A DNA stretch of 64,000 bases, from assembly GCF_004340465.1 (NCBI RefSeq), contig NZ_SLVV01000001.1, positions 410,119-474,118 of the forward strand, in the 5' to 3' direction. The notes under the pieces are model-generated. The model had not been told where the DNA came from. It saw nothing but the letters and a program-made list of their open reading frames with translations, and did no database searches. The position numbers were made by a program, and so were the translations under genes. Origin of the DNA: Mesobacillus foraminis. Lineage in GTDB: Bacteria > Bacillota > Bacilli > Bacillales > Cytobacillaceae. Within the stretch, counting starts at the first letter, position 1. Every line of letters starts with the position of its first letter. Below are positions 16,590 through 26,547 of the stretch, in pieces.

Positions 16590-18326
16590 CTAACTCTCCT
16601 CTCCCGGTACCTCGAAAACAATCCAGGTGCCTTGCGTTAATATGCTGTATATCGAAAGCCCTAAATCTTGGTTATCGTAGTAAAGCTTCAGTCTTCTGTT
16701 TACATTGGCGACTGCCATTCCGGTTCCTTTAAGTGAGGATACACCCCCGGACTCCATGGAATCTACTATTCTTCTAAGGGTAGCCTGGTCCATCCCGGGT
16801 CCGTTATCTTCTACCTTAATGACAAGGCTGGCTGAATCGGGCGCTTGTTCTATACTTACCTTCACCTTGCCCTTGCCGGCCTTATTTCCAATTCCATGTA
16901 GGATTGCATTTTCAACTAAAGGCTGAATCAATAGTTTAGGAATCTTCACACCTAAATGGCGTTCCGGCGCACAGAGCTCCCATTCAAGTCTTTCTCCAAA
17001 GCGGATTTTCATGATCTGCAGATATTTTTCGATATGGTCAAACTCTTCCCTTATCGTAACCCATTCGTTTTTATTGGAGCCGCTTATGGTATACCGGAAC
17101 AATTCAGACATGGCCACTACCATTTCAGCCAGTTCGTCTTCACCCTTTTCATCAAGAGACCAGTACAGGGCGTTAAGGGTATTGTAAAGGAAGTGAGGAT
17201 TAATCTGAGCCTGCAGCGCTTTCAGTTCCGTACGGCTGGTGATGATTTCCTTCTCGTAAACCATCTGAATGAGGTGATTTGTCTGATCGACCATCTGGTT
17301 ATATGTATCGTTCAGTTCATTTATCTCTACTGTTGAAGCCATTTCCGGACTGTGCACCAACTCGCCTTCCCTTGCACGCCGCATGGCAGTAATTAATTTA
17401 AAAATTGGTTTTGTAACAAGAGTGGAGAGAAAAAAAGAGAATATCAGGAAAATGATAAATCCGATTACACCTGACAGTAAAAGGGATGCTCGCAGCACGG
17501 ATAATCCATCTGTCAGGGCATCAACCGGTGTCAAAATCAGCATGGTCCAGCCTGTAACGGCGGATTCCTGCCGTACCAGCATGAATTTTCTGCGGTCTAA
17601 AGTAACAAAGGGTTCTCTCATTGAAAGAAGCTCTGTAATTGAACCATCGTAATTAGAATGAACAGTTTTGTTGTTGCCATCGACTAAAATAGTATAGTCT
17701 GATAGATTTTTTGTTATGGGAGTATCTTCAAAACCAAAATAATTTTTATTGATCCTGACTAAAAGGTAGCCGCCGCTGGAAAACCAGCGGTCAAATAGAC
17801 TTACACGGCGGATTGCCAAAAAGTAGCGAGGATTCTTCGGATCCGTCCCGACCCACAGCATTTCGCCTTTGCCGCGCTTGGCTTTTTCAATCCACTTTCG
17901 CCCCAGCCGATCCTGCAAGTTCCTGTCATCCGCAGGATAAAGCTTAGAATGATCATTTAAATAAAGCTCCAGCGAATCAATGCCATTGTAGTAAGCCTGA
18001 TAGGAATTGACCATTTGCAGCAAGGATTGTTTTTCCTTATATGTAGGCTTTCCTCCTTCGACTATATCAAGCAGCATGCTTTGAACACTTGGATTAGTCG
18101 TGACCTGTCGCGTCAAAAGCTCCAGTTGGTGATAAAGCGTTTCCATTCTTCCGTTTGCCTGAACTGCTGTCTGCTGGATTTGCTTCTCTGCGTTGCTGCT
18201 GACTAGCGAGGATACCTGCTTGAAGGTGATGAGTCCTATAAGGACCAGGACTATGGCCATAACGAGCAGGTATACAACCAGGATCTGATTGCGCATCGTA
18301 TTAAATCTCTGAAGCTTTGCCCACAT
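16590..18326 (-). CDS. YesM-family sensor histidine kinase (XynD-like)
   Basis: This membrane sensor kinase has about 578 residues. It has a first span (residues 12-35), an extracellular dCache-like sensing region (about 36-275), a second span (about 278-300) and a HAMP segment (near 305-355). The His_kinase domain holds the phosphoacceptor in QINPHFLYNTLNALYW, and the ATPase domain shows the boxes VEDNGPGMD and GTGMAVANVNRRL. The ATG at 18326 follows GGATGGTGG; an upstream TTG is less likely. It is the first gene of the kinase-regulator pair and by context senses xylo-oligosaccharides. Confidence 0.94.
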   Translation of the reverse strand: MWAKLQRFNTMRNQILVVYLLVMAIVLVLIGLITFKQVSSLVSSNAEKQIQQTAVQANGRMETLYHQLELLTRQVTTNPSVQSMLLDIVEGGKPTYKEKQSLLQMVNSYQAYYNGIDSLELYLNDHSKLYPADDRNLQDRLGRKWIEKAKRGKGEMLWVGTDPKNPRYFLAIRRVSLFDRWFSSGGYLLVRINKNYFGFEDTPITKNLSDYTILVDGNNKTVHSNYDGSITELLSMREPFVTLDRRKFMLVRQESAVTGWTMLILTPVDALTDGLSVLRASLLLSGVIGFIIFLIFSFFLSTLVTKPIFKLITAMRRAREGELVHSPEMASTVEINELNDTYNQMVDQTNHLIQMVYEKEIITSRTELKALQAQINPHFLYNTLNALYWSLDEKGEDELAEMVVAMSELFRYTISGSNKNEWVTIREEFDHIEKYLQIMKIRFGERLEWELCAPERHLGVKIPKLLIQPLVENAILHGIGNKAGKGKVKVSIEQAPDSASLVIKVEDNGPGMDQATLRRIVDSMESGGVSSLKGTGMAVANVNRRLKLYYDNQDLGLSIYSILTQGTWIVFEVPGEES

Positions 18327-18352
18327 GTTAAAACCACCATCCAATATAATAT

Positions 18353-18404
18353 TATTACTCTATACTTTTAATACTATTAGACTATACTTTAACAGAAGTG
18401 TCAG
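18353..18404 (-). promoter_or_regulatory. Promoter of the kinase-regulator pair with a 22-bp spaced direct repeat
   Basis: On the minus strand CTGACA (18404-18399) and TCTAAT (18381-18376) are separated by 17 bases, each five of six to consensus. TATTACTCTATACTTT (18353-18368) and TATTAGACTATACTTT (18375-18390) are 14/16 identical and spaced 22 bases apart, about two helical turns. They cover the -10 region, which fits autoregulation. Confidence 0.6.
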
Positions 18405-18471
18405 GCTATTTAAATAAATACCTTTTAAAATGTATTTTAAGGTTGAACGGACAAAATTAATAGCTTTTATG

Positions 18472-18506
18472 AAAAAAAAGACTGCAGGGTTTACTAACCC
18501 TGACAG
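18472..18506 (-). terminator. Terminator at the end of the glucuronate operon
   Basis: ACTG-C-AGGGTT pairs with AACCCT-GA-CAGT, and the minus strand continues with eight T residues. It lies between the alpha-glucuronidase gene and the kinase promoter. Confidence 0.8.
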
Positions 18507-18733
18507 TCTCCCCGGCCTGAAGGGTTTACGATCTGTCTCTTACTTCTATTAGCTACAATGAAACAAACCAAACAGGAATAGGAGGACACAAAAGAAAGAA
18601 GGAATCCTGAAGCGGAATCCCTTCTGAAAGGTTTTCATTCTAATTGCAGCAATTAAAAACGCTAGATATGGGACTAGAACGCTGCCCCTGAGACAGATAA
18701 GAGCTTCCACCAGGATAGCGGCGCAATTATAGA
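18507..18733. other. Gap with no confident gene
   Basis: A 53-codon minus-strand frame from a GTG (18710-18549) encodes a hydrophobic peptide. It has no convincing ribosome binding site, so I do not call it. Nothing else is recognisable before the alpha-glucuronidase stop. Confidence 0.4.
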
Positions 18734-20808
18734 CTAGTAAATGGTTCTGTTTAGCTGATCGCCAATGCCGGATTTTCGGTAGAAATAGGTATTAATAATG
18801 TCCCGCCATTCTTTGGAATGCTCGGCTTGCGCCTCAAGACGGCCAAGGACACTCACATACCTGTCTTCATCTATTTTTCCTTCTAGCTTTTCCCAGCTCT
18901 TCTTTAGCTCTTCAGCCTGTTCGGCTCCTTCAAAGTGAGTGTTATAAATATGCTGAATGACCGTGACGCCTGATTTTAATTCGTGAGTATAGGGAACATG
19001 GTGAAAGAACACAATAGCTCATCAGGGCATGTTTCTACTGACTCATACAGCCCGAAGTTTTCCTCGAAATATTGGGAAGTGTACCCAGTCCCATCCTTTA
19101 AGGTACGATTAACTCCAATCCCATGGCAATCGGCAAAATGGTACGTTCCCCATACCGAGTATTCATACCCATCTACATTTGGTCCATAGTGGTGATGAGG
19201 ATTTACCATCCAGCCTACTCCAAGCGGAGAAGTATAGTTTTCATATATCCTCCAGGATTCAGCCAGCATCGCCTTCACGGTTTCTTTTACTTCTTGATCA
19301 TGCCCAAAGGTCTGAACCACCCACTCGTTCGTGATTTCCTCTTCTGATAGATCAGGATTCCATATTAAGCGGCCATATCCGTAAAGATTGGCCTGGGCAA
19401 GAGGATGGCCTGTCCAGTTTTCATCCATTCCGATGCTGGTAACAGCGGTAATCCCGCTGTATTTGTAAGGATACAGAGAGCCGTCCACGATTCTTTTCAC
19501 ATAGGAACCTTTTCCCCGTGCATAGGTATCAAAATCCAGTACCTCTTTCCATTGCGGAATCAGATAGCATAAATGCACTTGCTGCCCTGTGTATTCCTGG
19601 GTTATTTGAAACTCAAGGACCTGGTTGGTTTGAGGCATGGCCCCAAATAAAGGAGATACTGGTTCCCTTACCTGGAAATCCATTGGTCCATTCTTGATTT
19701 GAAGGATGACATTATCTAAGAATTCTCCGTCCAGCGGCATAAAATGGTCGAAGGCTGCCTTGGCACGGTCGGTCTTGCGGTCCCGCCAATCCTGCAGGCA
19801 ATTGTAAACAAAGCATCGCCAGATCACTGTCCCTCCAAATGGCTCCAGCGCTCTTGCAAGCATGTTGGCACCATCGGCATGTGTCCTGTTATATGTAAAG
19901 GGACCTGGGCGATGTTCAGAATCTGCCTTAACGACAAACCCTCCAAAATCAGGGATGTAGCGGTAGATTACTTCGGCTCTGGAGTTCCACCATTCCCTCA
20001 CATTGGGGTCCAGCGGGTCTGCAGTGCCTAAGCCCCCTATTTGCATTGGGCTTGCATAGTTAATGCTAAGGAAGGTTCTGATTCCATAAATTCTGAAGAT
20101 GTCTGCCACCTTCGCAACCTCTGGCAGAAATTCCTCTGTAATCAGCTTTGTTTCCACTTCGTGAACATTGACATTGTTAATAGAAATTCCGTTAATCCCA
20201 ATAGAGGACATTAGTCTTGCATAATCCTTGATTCTCCGGGCATCACCGGTACATTGGCCATCTTTATAAAATATGGAGCCTCCTGCATAACCGCGCTCAA
20301 TGCTGCCATCCATGTTATCCCAGTGATTAATCATCCTGAGCTGATTTTTGGGACTTTCAATGATATTAATGTCAGATGTCCCGCTGCCCTCCTGGAGCAG
20401 CCTCAGGAGGTGGAAAACTCCGTAGAGCACCCCTGTGTCAGTCTTGCCAATGATCTGCAATCCTTCTGTTCCAGTTTCTGATGCCGATTTGATGATATAC
20501 CCTTCATCATTTATTTCCCTGGCTAACAAATCAAGATCAGGGATATTCTGTATATGCTTGTTATTTAAGCTGCAAAGCGTAATCGCGTTATTTGAATATT
20601 CTTCAGAAGCTACCTGGGGGTGAATCCCGGTCATTTGCGAAATCCCTGTCTTTAATTCTTCAGCTGCCGCTTTCAGGGTCTGGCTTTCTCCATTTATAAC
20701 GATTCTTGAAAAATAAGCTGGTGGCCTGATGGAATCATTTCTTTTATATTGAAGCCAGCAGTTGTAGCTTTCTGTCTGTATTTCAGAAATATAAGACGCA
20801 TTGTCCAT
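18734..20808 (-). pseudogene. aguA: GH67 alpha-glucuronidase, interrupted by one frameshift
   Basis: The protein matches GH67 alpha-glucuronidases, which release (4-O-methyl)glucuronic acid from xylo-oligosaccharides. Catalytic motifs are intact: [10 protein letters not shown] (acid Glu), MPLDGEF (Asp) and the Glu of FQVREP. At 19010/19011 the reading frame breaks. The minus strand reads CTATTGTGTTCTTTC, giving PDELLCSFT and an early stop. Adding one G (TTGTGGTTC) restores PDELLWFFHHVPY and continues to 18734. The repaired length would be 691 residues, normal for the family. GAAGGGGAG precedes the ATG. This is either a recent mutation or a sequencing error. It is the last gene of the operon. 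Confidence 0.88.
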
Positions 20809-20932
20809 TGTCTGTCTCCCCTTCTATTTAGAATGATCGTCTCTTACAGTGACGTTTGAACCTGTTCATTGTTATCATTGAAACCCTGTTTTTCCTGCCT
20901 GGTGCAGAAGGAAATTAGGTCATGTGAAGCCA

Positions 20933-21778
20933 TTAAACTCCTGAGTATGCCATGAATCCTCCATCAACAGGGACAGAGATGCCGGTTACAAACCCACTGG
21001 CCTGCTCATCAACAAGCCACAATAAAGTACCCAGTAAATCCTCAGGACTTCCAAGGCGCAGCATTGGGGTATGGGCAAGAATCTTTTCTGTGCGCTCCGT
21101 GTAGGAGCCATCAGGATGTTTTAACAATGCCTCATTTTGGCTAGTCAGGAAAAAGCCCGGTGCAATCGCGTTCACCCGTATGCCCGCTTCAGCCATATGC
21201 ACGGCCAGCCACTTGGTAAAGTTTTCAATCCCCGCCTTAGCCGCACTGTAGGCTGGAACTTTTGTCATCGGGCTGGGCGCACTCATGGACGAGATATTTA
21301 TGATGGTGCCTTTATTCCCAACCATTCGTTTGGAAAATACCTGGGTTGGAATTAAGGTTCCAATAATATTAAGATTAAACACAAATGAAAAACCTTCTAA
21401 TGTCAGATCAAAAAAGCTCGTCAGTTCTTCCCTTCCGATATCCGATAATTGGAGAGTTTCCTTGGTGGTGATTCCTTTGGGGTGATTCCCGCCCGCGCCA
21501 TTTATAAGCACGTCACATCTGCCAAATTCATTGAAAACAATTTGCTCCGCCTTTTTAACGCTCTCCATATTGACCACATCACATTGCACTGCAATGGCCT
21601 TTCCGCCTTCACTGGCAATCTGGTCAACAACCTTTTGGGCCTTTTCATATGTACGGTTCAAGATGGCTACCTTCATTCCCTGCCTGGCAAGTTCTCTAGC
21701 CATACAGCTGCACAGCACACCGCCACCGCCTGTTACTGCTGCTACTTTTCCCGCGAGAGACTCATTCAGCGGCAACAT
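20933..21778 (-). CDS. uxuB: D-mannonate oxidoreductase (fructuronate reductase), SDR type
   Basis: This short-chain dehydrogenase of about 281 residues has the NAD(P) motif [12 protein letters not shown] (near residues 17-28) and the catalytic Ser and YSAAK motif (near 174-178). It matches the Bacillus UxuB/YjmF type, which interconverts D-fructuronate and D-mannonate. The start at 21778 overlaps the end of uxuA by 17 bases and follows GAGAGG about ten bases upstream; a GTG at 21784 is also possible. It works with the overlapping uxuA gene in glucuronate breakdown after AguA. The usual upstream step, UxaC, is not in the window. Confidence 0.88.
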   Translation of the reverse strand: MLPLNESLAGKVAAVTGGGGVLCSCMARELARQGMKVAILNRTYEKAQKVVDQIASEGGKAIAVQCDVVNMESVKKAEQIVFNEFGRCDVLINGAGGNHPKGITTKETLQLSDIGREELTSFFDLTLEGFSFVFNLNIIGTLIPTQVFSKRMVGNKGTIINISSMSAPSPMTKVPAYSAAKAGIENFTKWLAVHMAEAGIRVNAIAPGFFLTSQNEALLKHPDGSYTERTEKILAHTPMLRLGSPEDLLGTLLWLVDEQASGFVTGISVPVDGGFMAYSGV

Positions 21779-22874
21779 TTTCACTCATCCTCTCTTTTGG
21801 CAGGTTTTTCGTTTTTTCAAGGCTGTCCCAAATGCCTAATATATACATGATTCCAAGCCCGCGGTCGTACAATCCATACCCCGGCCGTGCTACTTCGTCC
21901 CAGATCATCCGCCCATGGTCCGGCCGGAAATAACCTGTAAACTCATGATTATGCAGAACTTTTATAATCTCATACAGATCCAGTGAGCCATCCTGGCTTC
22001 TATGGGACGACTCCTCAAAATCACCGTTCTCATAAATTTTGACATTGCGGATGTGAACGAACGGAACCCGGCCCAATTTTAAAAAGTAATCCAGAATTTC
22101 AGGGATATTATTATTAGGATTTGCCCCCAGCGACCCTGAGCAAAGGGTAACGCCATTTGAAGGACTGTCAACACATTTGACAATTCGCTCGAGATTTTCC
22201 TTATTGTTCACAATGCGAGGGAGACCGTAGACAGACCATGGCGGATCATCCGGGTGAATGGCCATCTTTATATCACATTCCTCGGCAACCGGGATCACAC
22301 GTTCTAGAAAGTATTGAAGGTTTTCGAATAAATCTTCCTCGGTCACATCCCTGTATAATTCAAAAAGGTTTTTTATTGTTTTTAAGCGCTCTGGTTCCCA
22401 GCCTGGCAAGGAAAATCCATTAGAGTCATTCTCCATTTTCCCCACCAAAACATAAGGGTCAATATTTTCCACTCGGCTTTTTTCATAGGCCAGGACGGTT
22501 GAGCCATCAGGAAGCTCTTTGGCCAGGTCCGATCGGGTCCAGTCAAATATCGGCATGAAGTTGTAGCAAATCACTTTAATGCCTGCCTTCGAGAGATTCC
22601 GAATTGTTTCCTGGTAATTTTTAATATATTGTTCACGCGTTGGAAGCCCCAATTTAATATCTTCATGAATATTTACACTCTCAATAACTTCAAGACGAAG
22701 CCCGTTGCTATTAATCTCGTTCTTCAACTCCAGAATCCTGTCCAATGGCCAGACTTCGCCAACAGGGATATCGAACAGAGCGCCTACAATGCCATCCATA
22801 CCGGGAATTTGCCTAATATGGGCCAGTGGCACACTGTCATCCTTTTTGCCAAACCATCTAAATGTGACTTTCAC
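21762..22874 (-). CDS. uxuA: D-mannonate dehydratase
   Basis: The 370-residue TIM-barrel dehydratase turns D-mannonate into 2-keto-3-deoxygluconate using Mn2+. Family motifs include [15 protein letters not shown] at the start, [18 protein letters not shown], the Cys-Ser in VTLCSGSLG and [13 protein letters not shown] near the end. A GTG start at 22874 is chosen because GGAG lies ten bases before it and VKVTFRW matches the family N-terminus; the longer frame to 22937 overlaps the regulator's end and is unlikely. It lies between the GntR regulator and uxuB. Confidence 0.93.
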   Translation of the reverse strand: MKVTFRWFGKKDDSVPLAHIRQIPGMDGIVGALFDIPVGEVWPLDRILELKNEINSNGLRLEVIESVNIHEDIKLGLPTREQYIKNYQETIRNLSKAGIKVICYNFMPIFDWTRSDLAKELPDGSTVLAYEKSRVENIDPYVLVGKMENDSNGFSLPGWEPERLKTIKNLFELYRDVTEEDLFENLQYFLERVIPVAEECDIKMAIHPDDPPWSVYGLPRIVNNKENLERIVKCVDSPSNGVTLCSGSLGANPNNNIPEILDYFLKLGRVPFVHIRNVKIYENGDFEESSHRSQDGSLDLYEIIKVLHNHEFTGYFRPDHGRMIWDEVARPGYGLYDRGLGIMYILGIWDSLEKTKNLPKERMSENVAAE

Positions 22875-22942
22875 TTCTGAATTCTCCAATCTATGATTTA
22901 ATACAGGCCTTAAGATGGCAGTCCTGCAGCTGCACATTTATG

Positions 22943-23617
22943 TTAGATAAAATAGTATGGATATCTTTCCTTCAAAAACTCTTTTTCGATGACAACTAAT
23001 CGCAAATGCTGCTCCATTACTTTCACAGCTTGCTCCTCATCTTTATTTACAATGAGCTGGTAAATGAGTTTGTGCTGTGAAATGATGTGGTCCCAATCGG
23101 AATTTGACTGCAGCCTTAAGATTCTTAATCGATTAAAATGGCTGTTCAAGAGCTGAAGCATCTTCCAGGTTCTCCCTTTTTTACACCCGAAAAATAATAT
23201 TTGATGGAATTCCTCATCCAGTTCAAACAGCTTCAGAATATTCTTCTGTTCCACGCACAAATCCTGCATGACAATATTGCTTTCCAGTTTAAATCTATAT
23301 TCTCCTGGAAATGCCTTGCATGCGAGGGCTACAATTTCCTTTTCGAGAACTTCCCTGATGAATCTTCCTTCTTCAACATGCTCAAGGTTTATTCTCGAAA
23401 CAATCGTTCCGCTCTGGGGAATAATATCCAGAAGTTCCTCCTGTGCGAGCTTCATAAAAGCTTCACGAACCGGGGTTCTGCTGACATTAAGCTGTTCGGC
23501 GATTTCCTTTTCCGAAATTTTTGTACCAGGCTCGAGCTCAAGATTAAGAATCTTTTCCTTTAATATTTGATAGGAGTGATCCCTGGTGGACCTCCTGACT
23601 GTCTGCTGTGTAAGCAT
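22943..23617 (-). CDS. GntR/FadR-family regulator of the uronate operon (UxuR-like)
   Basis: The 224-residue protein has an N-terminal winged helix (about residues 10-75; ISEKEIAEQLNVSRTPVREAFMKL) and a C-terminal FCD effector domain with metal-binding His residues (DEEFHQILF, ISQHKLIYQ and VMEQHLRL). FadR-type regulators of this kind sense uronates or their breakdown products and act as repressors. AGAAGGGGG precedes the ATG. A 14-base motif 27 bases upstream is repeated exactly in the leader of the importer operon. The regulator may therefore control both its own uxuAB-aguA segment and the start of the long operon. Confidence 0.88.
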   Translation of the reverse strand: MLTQQTVRRSTRDHSYQILKEKILNLELEPGTKISEKEIAEQLNVSRTPVREAFMKLAQEELLDIIPQSGTIVSRINLEHVEEGRFIREVLEKEIVALACKAFPGEYRFKLESNIVMQDLCVEQKNILKLFELDEEFHQILFFGCKKGRTWKMLQLLNSHFNRLRILRLQSNSDWDHIISQHKLIYQLIVNKDEEQAVKVMEQHLRLVVIEKEFLKERYPYYFI

Positions 23618-23643
23618 GTTGCCCCCTTCTGCCAAGTTCAAAA

Positions 23644-23657
23644 TACTAGTATGGTAG
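23644..23657. promoter_or_regulatory. Candidate GntR operator upstream of the regulator gene
   Basis: TACTAGTATGGTAG contains the imperfect palindrome CTA-N2-AT-N2-TAG. The same 14 bases recur exactly at 33171-33184 in the importer leader. It sits about 27 bases before the regulator start. Confidence 0.6.
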
Positions 23658-23708
23658 ATTTTCATTCAAAAAAATTTGCTATGCTCCTAAAGGCAGCTCT
23701 CTACTTAT

Positions 23709-24101
23709 TTAGCGGCTTTTCTTTTGCTCCACATTGAACTCGATTAAGTTCCCATCTGGATCACTGCAGAAGATTTGTGCAAAACCACTTTTGCTATTTG
23801 GCTTTTCCAGTACAGGCACTCCTTTTTCCTTCAGATAGTTTAAGGTGTGATCATAATCCAGTACTCTCACGGCAAAGTGTCCATCCCTGGAACTGATCTT
23901 CCGGCTGGGACGTAGTGTTTCCGCTTCTGGACAAACAATTAAATGAAGGTGCTGATATCCAACCTGGTACCAGGCACCAGGAAAATCAAATGGAGGGCGC
24001 TCGATTTCAGGAAAACCCAGAATATCACCGTAAAAAGCCTTTGCCTCGTTTAAATGGACGACCGCTAAGCTTACATGATGGATTCCTTCTGTTTTAATCA
24101 C
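23709..24101 (-). CDS. VOC-superfamily (glyoxalase/dioxygenase-like) protein
   Basis: This 130-residue protein has the paired beta-alpha-beta-beta-beta modules of the vicinal oxygen chelate fold. Likely metal ligands are H9 (GIHHVSLAVV), a His in the QHLHLIVCP strand, H75 in DGHFAVRV and the Glu of NLIEFNV. Translation starts at a GTG after GGCGGTGG. It is embedded in the glucuronate operon between an oxidoreductase and the GntR regulator. The substrate is unknown; a lyase, epimerase or dioxygenase acting on a sugar-derived compound would all fit. Confidence 0.8.
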   Translation of the reverse strand: MIKTEGIHHVSLAVVHLNEAKAFYGDILGFPEIERPPFDFPGAWYQVGYQHLHLIVCPEAETLRPSRKISSRDGHFAVRVLDYDHTLNYLKEKGVPVLEKPNSKSGFAQIFCSDPDGNLIEFNVEQKKSR

Positions 24102-24124
24102 TTTTATGCCACCGCCGTTTCTTC

Positions 24125-25225
24125 TTATTTATAGGAGTGTTCTGGAAATTCAATCTTAATCGCATTTTGCTGTGCTTCCAGGCAAAGCTCAGCCGCCTTG
24201 AACGCATGCTCCTGTGTCATCGCATTTTCCGTTCCATTTAAACAGTCCAGGATAAAATCTCCGAAAAATGGGAAACCGACTTTTCCTGAGCAATCGAAAT
24301 GCTGCTCGCCCTCATGATTGACAAGATATAGATGGTTGGATGTATTTTCCCTGCCAATATCGATGTATTTTCTCACCTCGATATAGCCGTCTGTACCGAG
24401 GATAATGACACGGCCATCCCCCCATGTGCCCAAGCCATCAGGAGTCAGCCAATCCACCCGGAAGTAAAAGGTTGCCCCATTATCCGCGACAAGAGTCGCA
24501 TCTCCAAAGTCTTGAAAATCCGGATACTTTTTAAAGCTGTAGTTTGCTACTTTGCTATGAAGGACTTTGGCATCCTTTGCACCAGCAAAATGAAGAAATT
24601 GTTCGATTTGGTGGCTCCCGATATCACATAAAATTCCGCCAAATCGCTCAGGATCAAAGAACCATTCAGGGCGGCCTTCTGGACGCGCACGATGAGGACC
24701 TGTGCCGATGACCTGAACAACCCTGCCAATGGCACCTTCTTCAATCAGCTGGCCGGCGTATACGGCACTCTCAACATGAAGCCGCTCACTATAGTAAATT
24801 CCCCATTTCAGGCCCGTTTCTTCTGTTTTCTTCCTTGCCTTTGCTAATTGGTCCATTTTTGTGAAGGCTGGCTTGTCTACAAAGTAATGCTTCCCATGAT
24901 CCATGGCTTTAAGTCCCAGCTCATAGCGTTCAGATGGTATGCATGCCCCGGCAATTAGCTTGATTGAGGGATCCTTAAGGATTTCATCTTCGGATAAGGC
25001 AGCTTTAACCCCAGGGTAAGTGGAGCAAAACTGTTCGACCTTCTGGGGGTCCGGGTCATAAACACATACAAGATTTCCTCCTGCTTCAATCAATCCGTTG
25101 CACATCCCGTAAATATGGCCATGGTCCAGACCTATGGCCGCAAATGGAAACTCTCCCTCTCCCACTGTACGGACAATCTTCTCGCCTTTTGGCGCGTAAT
25201 TCATTCCATCACTTTTATTCACCAT
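24125..25225 (-). CDS. Gfo/Idh/MocA-family oxidoreductase
   Basis: The 366-residue protein has an N-terminal Rossmann domain and a C-terminal alpha/beta domain of the Gfo/Idh/MocA type. The dinucleotide site is degenerate (AAIGLDHGHIYGM instead of GxGxxG). The catalytic Lys-Pro is in YFVDKPAF (near residue 118), and the DIGSHQIEQF segment supplies the usual Asp and His. AAAGGAG precedes the ATG. It lies 29 bases after another Gfo-type gene in the operon. A role in modified-sugar oxidation is likely; the substrate is not known. Confidence 0.82.
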   Translation of the reverse strand: MVNKSDGMNYAPKGEKIVRTVGEGEFPFAAIGLDHGHIYGMCNGLIEAGGNLVCVYDPDPQKVEQFCSTYPGVKAALSEDEILKDPSIKLIAGACIPSERYELGLKAMDHGKHYFVDKPAFTKMDQLAKARKKTEETGLKWGIYYSERLHVESAVYAGQLIEEGAIGRVVQVIGTGPHRARPEGRPEWFFDPERFGGILCDIGSHQIEQFLHFAGAKDAKVLHSKVANYSFKKYPDFQDFGDATLVADNGATFYFRVDWLTPDGLGTWGDGRVIILGTDGYIEVRKYIDIGRENTSNHLYLVNHEGEQHFDCSGKVGFPFFGDFILDCLNGTENAMTQEHAFKAAELCLEAQQNAIKIEFPEHSYK

Positions 25226-25254
25226 TACCGCTCCTTTCCGTTTCCTAGGATTCC

Positions 25255-26406
25255 TTAATTGTTCCCGCCTGAAGTGATCGTATTTTCCGCAAAGTTTTCG
25301 ATACTATTTTTCTTCTCGTAAAAATGGACCGCATTCTCCAGGATCCCTTCCCTCGTATAAAAAGGACTGTCAGGCTTCAGCGGAAGACGTACTGTTTCTC
25401 CATAGCTTGCTGACTGAAAAATGGCCGTTATAAGCTCGAGCGTCCGCCTGCCCTGGATTCCGTCAACAAGAAGATCTTTCTCGCCTTCAACAGCCAGTAA
25501 AACATCATGGATTTGCCCTGTATGACCCTCATGCTTCAGCTCTGGCTGGCTTTCGTACACATTCTGCAGCTCTAGCTCCAGAGCGCTGTCTTCTTCTGGA
25601 AATCCATTTTGCTTCGACTTTGATGCCGCAACTTTCCAGGGGACAGAAACACGGGCTTTTTTCCCCTGGAAAATTAACTGCTGTTCCTCGCCGTGATGGA
25701 CAACGGAGCTGGTTATCTGTGCCAGGCTGCCATCAGGATAGCGGGCTATTGCAATCGAAAGGTCTTCGACTTCTGCATTATCATGTGAGGTGTTACTCAT
25801 CACAGCCGTTATTTCAGCCGGCATTCCGTTCATCCATTGAAAGATATCGATATGGTGAACCGCATGATTCAGGGTGCAGCCGCCGCCCTCTTTTTCCCAT
25901 GTGCCCCGCCACCACAGATCGTAGTAGCTGTAGCCCCGCCACCAAAAAGAATCAACCTGGGTATGAACGATAGGTCCCATCAGTCTGGTTTCAAGGACAT
26001 TTTTTAACTTCATCATCGGAGTCGTAAAACGGTTCTGTGCGACAACCGATAAAAGTTTTCCGCTGTTCTTTGCCGCTTCAAGCATCCTGTCGCATTCTTC
26101 AAGTGAAGAGGCCATCGGCTTTTCCACTACTACATGAATCCCCGCATTTAAAAATGCAATCGAGGTTTCAGCATGAGTATATGGAGGTGTACAGACAGAG
26201 ACAAGATCAATCTCAGAATGCTCAAGAAGATCGCTGTAATCCTTGTATACTTTGGCAGGTAGCTGGTATTGTGCCACCAGCTTTTCCGCTTTCTCGGAAT
26301 AGATATCACATACAGCTACAATCCTGCATTTTTCCGGGAACTGCAGGTACGCTTTGATATGCGCAGATGATATTGCTCCGGCTCCAACAATTGCGATTCT
26401 CAGCAT
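25255..26406 (-). CDS. Gfo/Idh/MocA-family oxidoreductase
   Basis: This 383-residue NAD(P)-dependent sugar oxidoreductase opens with a canonical Rossmann motif (IAIVGAGAISSAHI). It has the catalytic Lys in VVVEKPMA (near 96) and the LNHAVHHIDIFQW segment with the Asp/His pair (near 180). AAAAGGAG precedes the ATG. It sits between the GH42 gene and a second Gfo-type gene. The pair may act in sequence on one substrate, for example a methylated or epimerised sugar acid released from xylan side chains, but this is inference from context. Confidence 0.85.
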   Translation of the reverse strand: MLRIAIVGAGAISSAHIKAYLQFPEKCRIVAVCDIYSEKAEKLVAQYQLPAKVYKDYSDLLEHSEIDLVSVCTPPYTHAETSIAFLNAGIHVVVEKPMASSLEECDRMLEAAKNSGKLLSVVAQNRFTTPMMKLKNVLETRLMGPIVHTQVDSFWWRGYSYYDLWWRGTWEKEGGGCTLNHAVHHIDIFQWMNGMPAEITAVMSNTSHDNAEVEDLSIAIARYPDGSLAQITSSVVHHGEEQQLIFQGKKARVSVPWKVAASKSKQNGFPEEDSALELELQNVYESQPELKHEGHTGQIHDVLLAVEGEKDLLVDGIQGRRTLELITAIFQSASYGETVRLPLKPDSPFYTREGILENAVHFYEKKNSIENFAENTITSGGNN

Positions 26407-26519
26407 TTTAATTCGACTCCTTTTAGATTGAATTTTTGAAAGCAGTTCTTTGCTGTTGGATCTCCTCTTGCCTAAATCTTCTAAAAATAGGCTGCTTAAC
26501 CACGGTAACTGCCTGTCAT

Positions 26520-26547
26520 GAAAATCCGGCTGGTCTCCCGGATTTTC
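26520..26547 (-). terminator. Hairpin overlapping the GH42 stop codon
   Basis: GAAAATCCGG and CCGGATTTTC form a perfect 10-bp stem that includes the stop. No long T tract follows on the minus strand, so it may be an mRNA 3' stabiliser or a weak terminator inside the operon. Confidence 0.5.

Noticed and set aside
18549-18710. 53-codon hydrophobic frame after the alpha-glucuronidase gene
   Set aside because: GTG start without a ribosome binding site and no family; kept only as a note on the gap.
22875-22937. N-terminal extension of uxuA to 22937
   Set aside because: It adds 21 Cys/Arg-rich residues not found in the family. A GTG at 22874 has a ribosome binding site and the family N-terminus.
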